This document shows positions 25,622-33,904 of a DNA stretch of 64,000 nt, piece after piece. Position numbers and translations under genes: made by a program. The number at the start of each line of letters is the position of its first letter. Position 1 is the stretch's first letter. A model generated the notes under the pieces. The model had not been told where the DNA came from and did not search any database. It worked only from the letters and a program-made list of their open reading frames with translations. Location: positions 1-64,000 of the forward strand of contig NZ_JAPUBN010000007.1 of NCBI RefSeq assembly GCF_026966905.1, read 5' to 3'. The DNA comes from Marinomonas phaeophyticola (GTDB lineage Bacteria; Pseudomonadota; Gammaproteobacteria; Pseudomonadales; Marinomonadaceae).

Positions 25622-26803
25622 TCATTCTGGAGGCGGAATTTTGACCCAGCCTTCCATTAGAACACGAGCGCTGCGGCTCATAATGGCTTTTTCGATAACC
25701 CAATTACCATTTTCTTTAATGGCTTTGGCGCCGACTTTAAGTGTGCCAGATGGATGGCCAAACTCGACCATTTCTCTGTCACCGCCACCAGCCGCCAAAT
25801 TCACCAAAGTACCCGGGATGGCCGCCGCTGATCCAATGGCAACAGCCGCTGTACCCATCATGGCGTGATGCAGCTTGCCCATAGACAAGGCACGTACCAA
25901 GAGATCAATATTCTCCGTCTCGATGGCTTTACCACTGGAGGAAACATAGCTTTTCGCAGGGGAAACAAAAGCGACTTTGGGTGTGTGCTGACGAGTTTTG
26001 GCTTCATCTAAGGTTTGAATTAGCCCCATTTTAATGGCACCGTGAGCACGTATGGATTCAAACATGGCTAGGGCTTTTTCGTCATTATTAATATCATCTT
26101 GCAGCTCGGCACCGTGATACCCAATCGCCTCGGCATTGATGAATATAGTTGGAATACCCGCATTGATCATGGTGACGTGTAAATCCCCTATCTCAGGCAC
26201 GTATAAGGTATCAACCACATTACCTGTTGGAAACATGGAACCCCCTTCTTCGCCATCATCAGCAGGGTTTAAAAATTCCAACTTTATTTCGGCGGCAGGA
26301 AAAGTCACACCATCCAATTCAAAATCACCTAATTCTTGCACTTCACCATGGATAATGGGCACATAGGAAATAATCGTTTTTTCGATGTTGGCTTGCCAAA
26401 TACGCACTTCCACCACACCATTTTCTGGGATTCGACTCGCATCAATGTAACCATTTGCCACGGCAAAGGGCCCTATAGCGGCAGATAAATTACCGCAGTT
26501 GCCACTCCAATCAACAAACGCTTTATCTATAGAAACTTGACCAAACAAGTAATCCACATCGTGCCCTGCTCGACTGCTGTTAGCAATAATCACCGTTTTA
26601 CTGGTACTTGAAGTCGCCGCCCCCATGCCGTCAATTTGCTTTCCATAGGGGTCAGGACTGCCAATAACACGCATTAAAATAGCATCTCGAGCCGCACCCG
26701 CTACTTGCGCTGCTGCAGGCAGGTCTTCTAATTTAAAGAAGACGCCTTTACTGGTACCGCCACGCATGTAAGTTGCGGGAATTTTAATTTGAGGTTTTAT
26801 CAT
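25622..26803 (-). CDS. prpF: 2-methylaconitate cis-trans isomerase PrpF
   Basis: PrpF converts the trans-2-methylaconitate made by AcnD into the cis isomer used by the aconitase that follows in the methylcitrate cycle. It has the two-domain diaminopimelate-epimerase fold. The N-terminus PATYMRGGTSKGVFFK is highly characteristic, as are VDYLFGQVSID, WSGNCGNLSAAIGPFA and the glycine-rich GTLVNLAAGGGDREMVEFGHPSG. Length is 393 residues, normal for the family. It is the last gene of the leftward operon prpB-prpC-acnD-prpF, 42 bases after acnD. PrpF always accompanies AcnD, which confirms the AcnD call. Confidence 0.95.
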   Translation of the reverse strand: MIKPQIKIPATYMRGGTSKGVFFKLEDLPAAAQVAGAARDAILMRVIGSPDPYGKQIDGMGAATSSTSKTVIIANSSRAGHDVDYLFGQVSIDKAFVDWSGNCGNLSAAIGPFAVANGYIDASRIPENGVVEVRIWQANIEKTIISYVPIIHGEVQELGDFELDGVTFPAAEIKLEFLNPADDGEEGGSMFPTGNVVDTLYVPEIGDLHVTMINAGIPTIFINAEAIGYHGAELQDDINNDEKALAMFESIRAHGAIKMGLIQTLDEAKTRQHTPKVAFVSPAKSYVSSSGKAIETENIDLLVRALSMGKLHHAMMGTAAVAIGSAAAIPGTLVNLAAGGGDREMVEFGHPSGTLKVGAKAIKENGNWVIEKAIMSRSARVLMEGWVKIPPPE

Positions 26804-26845
26804 AACACCATTCCTACACTGTCATTTGATTCAAATATAGCGGTC

Positions 26846-29440
26846 TTAAACACTTTCCGCTTCACTTAAAAAGTCTTTGGCAAAGCGTTGTAACACACCA
26901 CCTGCCTCATAAATCGAGACTTCTTCCTCTGTATCCAAACGACAGATAACAGGCACAGTAATTTGTTCACCCGAAGTACGTGTAATCACTAACATCATGG
27001 TCGCTCTTGGTGTACGAGCGCCTTGAACATCAAAGATTTCGGTTCCATCTAAGGCCAACGTATGTCGATTGGTTCCCACTTCAAATTCCAGCGGTAACAC
27101 TCCCATGCCAACTAAATTGGTTCTATGAATACGTTCAAACCCTTCCGCAACGATGACTTCAACTCCCGCCAGACGGACCCCTTTGGCGGCCCAGTCACGA
27201 GAGGAACCTTGCCCGTAATCCGCACCCGCCACTATGATTAGCGGTTGTTTACGCCCCATGTAGGTTTCAATGGCTTCCCACATGCGTGTTACTTGGCCCT
27301 CTGGTTCAACTCTTGCTAAAGAACCTTGTTTCACCTGACCGTTTTCTTGCACCATTTCATTTAACAGTTTTGGATTGGCAAAGGTCGCCCGTTGAGCGGT
27401 TAAATGATCACCACGGTGAGTCGCATACGAATTGTAATCCTCTTCAGGTAGCCCCATTTTATCTAAATATTCACCGGCTGCACTGGATTTCATAATGGCA
27501 TTAGACGGAGATAAATGATCGGTCGTGATGTTGTCCCCTAAAATGGCTAATGGCCGCATTCCCGATAAACTACGCTCTCCCGCTAACGCACCTTCCCAGT
27601 ATGGAGGTCGACGAATATAGGTACTCATTTCTCGCCAATCGTATAATGGACTTACCGCTGCGCTAGTGTCTTCTTTAATCTCAAACATAGGAATATAGAC
27701 AGCATTAAATTGCTCAGGTTTAACGCTTTTCGCAACAATCGCATCTATCTCTGCATCACTTGGCCAGATGTCTTTCAAGGTAATTTCATTGCCTTCTTTA
27801 TCAACACCTAGAATGTCTTTTTCGATATCAAAACGAATGGTTCCGGCAATAGCGTAGGCGACAACAAGTGGCGGTGATGCTAAAAAGGCTTGTTTTGCAT
27901 AAGGATGAATTCGACCATCAAAATTACGATTACCAGATAATACGGCGGTAGCATATAGGTCTCGGTCAATCACTTCTTTCTGTATCATCGGATCCAATGC
28001 ACCACTCATACCGTTACAAGTCGTGCAGGCAAAGCCAACAATGCCGAATCCCAGTTTCTCCAGTTCAGGCAGTAAATTAGCGTCTTCTAAATACAGCTGC
28101 GCCGCTTTTGAACCTGGTGCAAAGGATGTTTTTACCCAAGGTTTACGAGTTAAGCCTAACTCATTGGCCTTTTGAGCTAGTAAACCAGCCGCAACCGTAT
28201 TTCTAGGGTTACTGGTATTGGTACAACTGGTAATAGCAGCAATAATCACGGCTCCATCAGGCATTAAGCCTTCATCGTTTTCTACTACACCAGAAATCCC
28301 ACGGGCCGCCAATTCAGAGGTTGGTACACGATTATGAGGGTTTGATGGACCTGCTATGGTTCTAACTACACTGGAAAGATCAAAAGAAAGCACTCTTTCA
28401 TAACGCGCCGTGGATAAACTATCAGCCCATAAACCAGTCGTTTTAGCGTAGTTCTCTACCAATGCAACTTGTTCAGGTTCACGACCGGTTAAGGTTAAAT
28501 AGTCAATCGTTTGCTGATCTATATAAAACATGGCCGCCGACGCACCAAATTCTGGTGTCATATTGGAAATAGTCGCGCGATCACCAAGGGTGAGATGAGG
28601 AACCCCTTCACCGAAAAATTCTAAGTAGGAAGACACCACTTTTTGAGATCGTAAAAATTCTGTTAAGGCCAATACGATGTCGGTGGCCGTAACACCCTCT
28701 TGTCTTTTGCCTGTTAATTCAACCCCGATAATATCAGGAAGACGCATCCATGAAGCACGACCTAACATCACACTTTCCGCTTCTAGACCACCAACACCAA
28801 TGGCTATCACACCCAATGCATCTACATGAGGAGTATGGCTATCAGTACCAACAAGGGTGTCAGGAAAAGCCACACCATCACGTGAATGCACAACTGGAGA
28901 CATGCGTTCTAAATTTATTTGGTGCAGAATACCATTACCCGGAGGAATAACATCGACATTCTTAAAGGCTTTTTTCGTCCAGTTAATAAAGTGAAATCTA
29001 TCTTCATTTCGACGGTCTTCAATAGCTCGGTTTTTATCAAATGCATCTTTATCAAACCCACCGTGCTCTACCGCTAAGGAATGATCTACAATTAATTGCG
29101 TTGGTACCACTGGATTCACTTTCGCTGGATCACCACCTTGCAATGCGATGGCATCACGTAAACCGGCCAAATCCACTAAAGCCGTTTGCCCTAAAATATC
29201 ATGGCACACCACCCGCGCGGGAAACCAAGGAAAATCCAACTCTTGCTTACGTTCAATCAGCTGCTTTAAGGAAGCATCTAAGGTTTCAGGTGAGCAACGT
29301 CTCACTAAATTTTCCGCCAATACCCTTGAAGTATAAGGCAGTTCATCATAGGCACCGGGGCTTAACGCCTCGATTGCTTCACGAGTGTCAAAATAATCCA
29401 GTTGCGTTCCTGGAAGGGATTTTCTGTATTGGGTATTCAT
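26846..29440 (-). CDS. acnD: 2-methylcitrate dehydratase, Fe/S-dependent (AcnD)
   Basis: An aconitase-family enzyme of 864 residues that dehydrates 2-methylcitrate to 2-methylaconitate in propionate breakdown. The 4Fe-4S ligands are Cys406 in SCTNTSNPRN and Cys472 and Cys475 in ACTTCNGMSGAL. The C-terminal swivel domain shows DYGQGSSRDWAAKG and GFERIHRTNLVGMGVLPLEF. The AcnD clade is indicated by its place between prpC and prpF, replacing the iron-free dehydratase PrpD. The ATG and operon spacing (84 bases after prpC) look normal. The enzyme is cytoplasmic and oxygen-sensitive by family. Confidence 0.95.
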   Translation of the reverse strand: MNTQYRKSLPGTQLDYFDTREAIEALSPGAYDELPYTSRVLAENLVRRCSPETLDASLKQLIERKQELDFPWFPARVVCHDILGQTALVDLAGLRDAIALQGGDPAKVNPVVPTQLIVDHSLAVEHGGFDKDAFDKNRAIEDRRNEDRFHFINWTKKAFKNVDVIPPGNGILHQINLERMSPVVHSRDGVAFPDTLVGTDSHTPHVDALGVIAIGVGGLEAESVMLGRASWMRLPDIIGVELTGKRQEGVTATDIVLALTEFLRSQKVVSSYLEFFGEGVPHLTLGDRATISNMTPEFGASAAMFYIDQQTIDYLTLTGREPEQVALVENYAKTTGLWADSLSTARYERVLSFDLSSVVRTIAGPSNPHNRVPTSELAARGISGVVENDEGLMPDGAVIIAAITSCTNTSNPRNTVAAGLLAQKANELGLTRKPWVKTSFAPGSKAAQLYLEDANLLPELEKLGFGIVGFACTTCNGMSGALDPMIQKEVIDRDLYATAVLSGNRNFDGRIHPYAKQAFLASPPLVVAYAIAGTIRFDIEKDILGVDKEGNEITLKDIWPSDAEIDAIVAKSVKPEQFNAVYIPMFEIKEDTSAAVSPLYDWREMSTYIRRPPYWEGALAGERSLSGMRPLAILGDNITTDHLSPSNAIMKSSAAGEYLDKMGLPEEDYNSYATHRGDHLTAQRATFANPKLLNEMVQENGQVKQGSLARVEPEGQVTRMWEAIETYMGRKQPLIIVAGADYGQGSSRDWAAKGVRLAGVEVIVAEGFERIHRTNLVGMGVLPLEFEVGTNRHTLALDGTEIFDVQGARTPRATMMLVITRTSGEQITVPVICRLDTEEEVSIYEAGGVLQRFAKDFLSEAESV

Positions 29441-29524
29441 GATAAGGAACTCACTTAAAGCAGTAGCAGAAAATAAAGAGTGCAGTGCACACTACACCCT
29501 TTACCTGATTGAAAGGGATTGAGT

Positions 29525-30655
29525 CTAGGTCCGAGACTCTATCGGTGTTACGTTTCTTGGTTCTGGCCCTGTATAGTCTGCACTTGGGCGGATAATACGG
29601 TTATTCGCACGCTGTTCAAATACATGAGCGGCCCAACCCGTAAGGCGAGAGCACACAAAAATTGGCGTAAATAATTTTGTCGGGATATCCATAAAATGAT
29701 AGGCACTAGCGTGGAAAAAATCCGCATTACAAAAGAGTTTCTTCTCTCTCCACATAACGGCTTCAACACGTTCAGAAACTGAGTATAAAACGGTATCACC
29801 CACATCATCGGAAAGTTTTTTAGACCACTCTTTAATAATGCCATTACGAGGATCTGAAGTACTATAAATTGCGTGCCCAAATCCCATAATTTTATCTTTA
29901 CGGGCCAACATACCAAGCACTTCCGCTTCCGCTTCATCAGCAGAAGACCATTGCTCAATCATGTCCATAGCCGCTTCATTAGCACCGCCGTGTAAAGGAC
30001 CTCGAAGAGAGCCAATAGCACCAGTGATACAACTATGCAGATCAGACAAGGTAGAAGCACAAACACGCGCGGTAAAGGTGGAGGCGTTAAATTCGTGCTC
30101 AGCATACAAGATCAATGAAACATTCATCACTTTCGCATGCAATTCACTTGGTTTCTCGCCTCTTAGAAGGTGTAAAAAATGGCCGCCAACAGAGTCGTCA
30201 TCGGTTACGGTTTCGATACGAACATCATCATGACTAAAGCGATACCAGTAACAGATAATCGATGGAAATACCGCCAACAAACGATCCGCCATGTCTTGCT
30301 CATCAGCAAAGCTGGCTTCTGTTTCCAAATTGCCCAACATAGAACAACCTGTACGCATAACATCCATTGGATGGGCGTCTTTTGGGATTTGCTCTAACAC
30401 GGTTTTAAGCGCATCAGGTAATTGACGTAAAGATTTGATTTTTTCGATATAGGCCGTCAATTCAGCTTGATTCGGTAATTTACCCTTAAGCAACAAATAA
30501 GCGACTTCTTCAAAGGTCGATTTCTCAGCCAATTCATGTATATCGTAACCACGATAAGTTAATCCAGACCCAGACTTGCCAACAGTACAAAGCGCTGTTG
30601 ATCCTGCTGATTGTCCACGAAGTCCCGCACCAGTGAGTTTCTTAGCTTCAGCCAT
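29525..30655 (-). CDS. prpC: 2-methylcitrate synthase PrpC
   Basis: This citrate-synthase family enzyme condenses propionyl-CoA with oxaloacetate to 2-methylcitrate. It has 376 residues, the short form usual for PrpC. The catalytic triad is visible: His in GPLHGGANEAAM, His in GFGHAIYSTSDPRN, and Asp in CNADFFHASAYHFM. Start AEAKKLTGAGLRGQSAGSTA and the phrase GLTYRGYDIHELAEKSTFEE are typical. It is the second gene of the operon, 27 bases after prpB. AGGAAAAATAAAA lies before the ATG. Confidence 0.95.
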   Translation of the reverse strand: MAEAKKLTGAGLRGQSAGSTALCTVGKSGSGLTYRGYDIHELAEKSTFEEVAYLLLKGKLPNQAELTAYIEKIKSLRQLPDALKTVLEQIPKDAHPMDVMRTGCSMLGNLETEASFADEQDMADRLLAVFPSIICYWYRFSHDDVRIETVTDDDSVGGHFLHLLRGEKPSELHAKVMNVSLILYAEHEFNASTFTARVCASTLSDLHSCITGAIGSLRGPLHGGANEAAMDMIEQWSSADEAEAEVLGMLARKDKIMGFGHAIYSTSDPRNGIIKEWSKKLSDDVGDTVLYSVSERVEAVMWREKKLFCNADFFHASAYHFMDIPTKLFTPIFVCSRLTGWAAHVFEQRANNRIIRPSADYTGPEPRNVTPIESRT

Positions 30656-30682
30656 TTTTATTTTTCCTCTTCCGAATTCGGT

Positions 30683-31576
30683 TTACTTGTTTTTACCTTG
30701 AGCAAACAGTTCGTCTAGTTTTTGCTCAAAGTCGTGGTAATTCAAGAAATCATACAAATCCATACGAGTTTGCATGGTGTCGACAACCGCTTTCTGGTCA
30801 CCATCTTGTAAGATGTGTTCAAAGACATTTAATGCCGCTTGGTTTGCTGCACGGAAAGCCGAAAGTGGGTAAAGCACCATACTGGCACCGTGAGCGGCCA
30901 ATTCTTCTTTATTAAATAAAGGCGTTGCCCCGAACTCAGTGATATTGGCCAATAAATGACGACCACCAATACCTTTTGAAAATGCTTGGTAATCATCTAG
31001 TGTGTGAACCGCCTCCGCAAAAATACCGTCCGCACCAGCTTCTAAGCACGCTTGAGCCCGCTCAACGGCAGCTTCAAGTCCATCTTGTTGAAATGCATCG
31101 GTACGCGCAATAATAAAGAAATCGTCATCGGTACGAGCATCAACCGCGGCTTTCACGCGATCAACCATTTCTTCCAAAGAAACAATCTCTTTATTCGGGC
31201 GATGTCCACAGCGTTTTTGAGCGATTTGATCTTCAATGTGAACGGCCGCCGCACCTGCTTTGGTCATATCTTTCACGGTTTTGGCAATATTGAATGCACC
31301 GCCCCAACCGGTATCAATATCAACCAACAAAGGCGTATCAACAGCGGCCGTGATACGACGCACATCTTCCAGTACATCATTAAGGGAGGTCATTCCAAGA
31401 TCAGGCAAACCATAAGAAGCATTCGCTACACCGCCACCGGATAAATAAATGGCTTTATGACCTACTTTTGTCGCCATCATCGCGTGATAGGCATTAATAG
31501 TTCCAACAATTTGTAGCGGATTAGAGTCTTCTAATGCTTTACGAAATCGAGCGCCTGCGGAAAGTGTATTCGCCAT
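30683..31576 (-). CDS. prpB: 2-methylisocitrate lyase PrpB
   Basis: PrpB splits 2-methylisocitrate into pyruvate and succinate, the last step of the methylcitrate cycle. It is in the isocitrate lyase/PEP mutase family. The lyase loop is [12 protein letters not shown], with the essential Cys, and the Mg-binding part is [12 protein letters not shown] take the ATG at 31576, preceded by AAGGGGATAACC, and not the longer frame from 31606. The protein is then 297 residues, normal length. As the first gene of the operon it lies just behind the two operators at 31645-31711. Confidence 0.96.
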   Translation of the reverse strand: MANTLSAGARFRKALEDSNPLQIVGTINAYHAMMATKVGHKAIYLSGGGVANASYGLPDLGMTSLNDVLEDVRRITAAVDTPLLVDIDTGWGGAFNIAKTVKDMTKAGAAAVHIEDQIAQKRCGHRPNKEIVSLEEMVDRVKAAVDARTDDDFFIIARTDAFQQDGLEAAVERAQACLEAGADGIFAEAVHTLDDYQAFSKGIGGRHLLANITEFGATPLFNKEELAAHGASMVLYPLSAFRAANQAALNVFEHILQDGDQKAVVDTMQTRMDLYDFLNYHDFEQKLDELFAQGKNK

Positions 31577-31644
31577 GGTTATCCCCTTAAAGTAGTTGTT
31601 TTTCATTGATCCGATGAAGAGCGTTATGCATGAATCAATAACAA

Positions 31645-31658
31645 TATTGTCAACAATA
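31645..31658. promoter_or_regulatory. PrpR-type operator 1, prp promoter region
   Basis: TATTGTCAACAATA is a palindrome with one central mismatch, the same motif as the perfect site 52 bases further upstream. It lies 69 bases before the prpB start and probably overlaps the promoter. The motif ATTGTcgACAAT is the one I associate with GntR-type PrpR regulators of gammaproteobacteria, from memory. Confidence 0.65.
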
Positions 31659-31695
31659 AATGAATTTAAAAGAAATTAAAAGTCAATATTCTCAC

Positions 31696-31711
31696 ATATT
31701 GTCGACAATAT
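31696..31711. promoter_or_regulatory. PrpR-type operator 2, perfect palindrome
   Basis: ATATTGTCGACAATAT is a perfect 16-base palindrome. Its centre is 52 bases, about five helical turns, from that of operator 1, so two dimers could sit on the same DNA face. No prpR gene is adjacent; the regulator must be encoded elsewhere. Confidence 0.7.
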
Positions 31712-31778
31712 TTATTTTCAAACCACATAAATCAAATATAAAAACCGCTAAATGACTCATGTTTTTATCTGCTAGCAG

Positions 31779-31916
31779 CTAGTTTTCATCGCTTTCTTTT
31801 TTCTTCTGCTCTTCCTTCCATTCTCTTAATTCTTCATAGTATGTGTCCCAAACACAGGGCTCACAGGCACTTTCACAGCATTCGCCGTCTGCTGGAGGTA
31901 ATGGTTTTTCACTCAT
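31779..31916 (-). CDS. Small Cys-rich oxidoreductase-like protein
   Basis: A gene of only 45 codons. Its product has an N-terminal cluster of four Cys (GECCESACEPCVWDTYYEEL) followed by a charged helix ending KKKESDEN. This matches the small Oxidored-like domain (PF09791), found as short proteins in proteobacteria and at the N-terminus of some eukaryotic mitochondrial proteins; the function is not established, though metal or cluster binding is plausible. AAGAGGAACCTACT precedes the ATG. It lies between the prp operon and the yeeN gene, all leftward, but 200 bases from prpB, so it is probably a separate unit or the end of the yeeN transcript. Confidence 0.82.
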   Translation of the reverse strand: MSEKPLPPADGECCESACEPCVWDTYYEELREWKEEQKKKESDEN

Positions 31917-31950
31917 AGTAGGTTCCTCTTGCTTATCCTAAATTGTAGAC

Positions 31951-31986
31951 AATAAAAAAGGGAATCGCTGAATAACAATTCCCTTT
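31951..31986 (-). terminator. Terminator of the yeeN transcript
   Basis: On the minus strand AAAGGGAAT (31986-31978) pairs with ATTCCCTTT (31966-31958) and is followed by TTTTATT. It lies 28 bases past the stop of the YebC/YeeN gene. Confidence 0.8.
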
Positions 31987-32014
31987 CTCTAACTAACATT
32001 GTATTAATTTATAA

Positions 32015-32728
32015 TTAGTATTCAGCGTTGTGATATACGTTTTGCACATCATCTAGATCATTCAGTAGATCTAAGAAACGTTCAAACTGCTCAACTGTCT
32101 CACCTTCAATTTCTATGGTGTTCTGAGGCACAAATTGAATTTCATCAACGTCTAACTCGATACCATCAAACGACTCCATCAAAGCACTTTTGGCTTTTCC
32201 GTAATCTGTATGGGGAGCGAACACAGTGATTTTACCGTCTTCATTTTCAATATCCGTGACATCAACATCGGCTTCCATTAGCGCTTCTAATACGGCTTCT
32301 TCATCACCAGAAAAAGAGAAAATCGCACTGTGGTCAAACATATGACTCACACTGCCTTGAGTGCCAATTTTCGCCTTAACCTTGTTAAAACAAGTGCGAA
32401 CATCCCCAAAGGTACGATTTGGATTATCAGACAAGCAATCCACAATCACCATGGTACTTCCAGGACCGTAACCTTCGTAACGCGCAGTATCAAAGTCTTC
32501 ACCTCCGCCGCCTTTCGCTTTATCAAGTGCTTTGTCTATAACATGCGTTGGTACTTGATCTTTTTTGGCACGATCAATCATTGATCGTAGTGCTAAGTTA
32601 CCATTAGGATCAACACCACCAGACTTAGCACAAACGTATATTTCACGACCGTATTTACTGTACACTTTCGCTTTTTGATCAGACGTTTTTGCCATCGACT
32701 CTTTGCGGTTTTGGAAGGCTCTGCCCAT
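32015..32728 (-). CDS. YebC/PmpR family protein, YeeN type
   Basis: A protein of 237 residues in the YebC/TACO1 family, three-domain proteins that act as transcription regulators or help ribosomes through proline-rich stretches. The start [21 protein letters not shown] marks the YeeN branch rather than YebC (which begins MAGHSKWANI). Domain features are [20 protein letters not shown] and [20 protein letters not shown] take the ATG at 32728, with AGGAAAAACCAA before it; the longer frame from 32809 has no ribosome site. A true YebC is usually next to ruvC, which is not here. It has a terminator just downstream. Confidence 0.93.
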   Translation of the reverse strand: MGRAFQNRKESMAKTSDQKAKVYSKYGREIYVCAKSGGVDPNGNLALRSMIDRAKKDQVPTHVIDKALDKAKGGGGEDFDTARYEGYGPGSTMVIVDCLSDNPNRTFGDVRTCFNKVKAKIGTQGSVSHMFDHSAIFSFSGDEEAVLEALMEADVDVTDIENEDGKITVFAPHTDYGKAKSALMESFDGIELDVDEIQFVPQNTIEIEGETVEQFERFLDLLNDLDDVQNVYHNAEY

Positions 32729-32836
32729 TTGGTTTTTCCTATTAAGTTGTATCGAAAGTTCGATTTTATCGCGAAGTATCCTTCTAGGGAACCACCCAAA
32801 CCAAAACAATCTAAAAGCGTAGGCCCTCTCTCCCTT

Positions 32837-33607
32837 TTAAAAAGACTCACTTAACAGGTTTCGGGCCGCCGCAACCACAATCGCAACCGCATCACTTTCT
32901 GTTTGCTTCATCAATTCTTCATTCGGGATTTCTTGCTGGGTTCTATTCACTATTACCCCAGCGACACAGCCTGCTCGCCAACCATTCGCGGCGCACATGG
33001 TGAATAAAGTAGCGGATTCCATTTCGTAATTTAACACGCCTAGCGCTTGCCATTCTTTTAACGAACCAACAAAACGAGCCGCAACATGACCATTAGCCGT
33101 ATCATATCTTTCTTGGCCTGGGTAAAAAGTATCTGAAGATGCGGTAATACCGATATGAGTTTTTGATCCCATTTCACGACTTGCGTTTACTAAAGCCGTC
33201 ACACAATCAAAGTTAGCGACCGCTGGAAATTCCATTGGAGCAAAGTGCGAGCTCGCCCCGTCTAGTCGAACAGAACCCTGAGTCACTATCACATCACCTA
33301 CATCAACATTCGGTTGGATTGCTCCCGTGGTACCAATTCTTAAAAACGTATTTACACCAAGTTGCGCCAACTCCTCTATCGCAATGGACGTAGACGGACC
33401 ACCGATACCAGTAGAACAAACCACAACAGGCCTATCATCAAGATAAGCAAGATAACTCGTAAATTCTCTATGACTAGCCAATTTCTTAGCACCACTCATT
33501 AGACCTGCGATTCTAGATACGCGTTCAGGGTCGCCAGGAACGATGGCGAGAGTTGCCCCTTCTAGCATGGAACGATTTAATCCTAAGTGAAAAACGGTAT
33601 TTTGCAT
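32837..33607 (-). CDS. udp: Uridine phosphorylase
   Basis: A nucleoside phosphorylase of 256 residues that splits uridine with phosphate into uracil and ribose-1-phosphate for salvage. Motifs are [11 protein letters not shown] near the start, the ribose/phosphate loop RIGTTGAIQ, and [12 protein letters not shown] near the end, all of Udp type. The ATG at 33607 has AAGGGGCATTTCC upstream and is preferred to the longer frame from 33679. The gene stands alone, facing away from the D-lactate dehydrogenase gene with about 300 bases between them. Confidence 0.94.
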   Translation of the reverse strand: MQNTVFHLGLNRSMLEGATLAIVPGDPERVSRIAGLMSGAKKLASHREFTSYLAYLDDRPVVVCSTGIGGPSTSIAIEELAQLGVNTFLRIGTTGAIQPNVDVGDVIVTQGSVRLDGASSHFAPMEFPAVANFDCVTALVNASREMGSKTHIGITASSDTFYPGQERYDTANGHVAARFVGSLKEWQALGVLNYEMESATLFTMCAANGWRAGCVAGVIVNRTQQEIPNEELMKQTESDAVAIVVAAARNLLSESF

Positions 33608-33779
33608 GGAAATGCCCCTTATATTATTTTCAGTTTCAACAAAACACATAAAACAAAAATTCAAATTGATGTGAGTCATCCGAATGGACTCTTCTACACA
33701 TAGTATTTATCTAAACAAGAAAAGAAACAAAAATTTCATTAAAAAACAAAGGTTTTGATATGGTAATTTCAAAATAAAA

Positions 33780-33790
33780 TGGTATTACCA
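33780..33790. promoter_or_regulatory. GntR/FadR-type operator, distal
   Basis: TGGTATTACCA fits TGGTnnnACCA, the consensus of the FadR branch of GntR regulators (PdhR, LldR). It lies 115 bases before the dld start and its centre is exactly 100 bases from that of the proximal site. A half site ATGGTAAT is at 33760-33767. Confidence 0.65.
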
Positions 33791-33877
33791 ATATTTAAAA
33801 TTGAAAAACCGCCATTATCTTTAAATATATTGACTTATACAGGGATAGTTAATATGGTTTATTCATAAATAAAAACA

Positions 33878-33892
33878 ATTGGTAATACCAAT
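33878..33892. promoter_or_regulatory. GntR/FadR-type operator, proximal
   Basis: ATTGGTAATACCAAT is a 15-base palindrome (odd centre) that closely resembles PdhR and LldR operators. It ends 12 bases before the start codon, overlapping the leader, a position suited to repression relieved by pyruvate or lactate. Confidence 0.72.
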
Positions 33893-33904
33893 AAAGAGAG
33901 CACA

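Noticed and set aside
28750-29442. Rightward ORFs inside acnD
   Set aside because: Shadows of the strongly supported acnD gene on the other strand.
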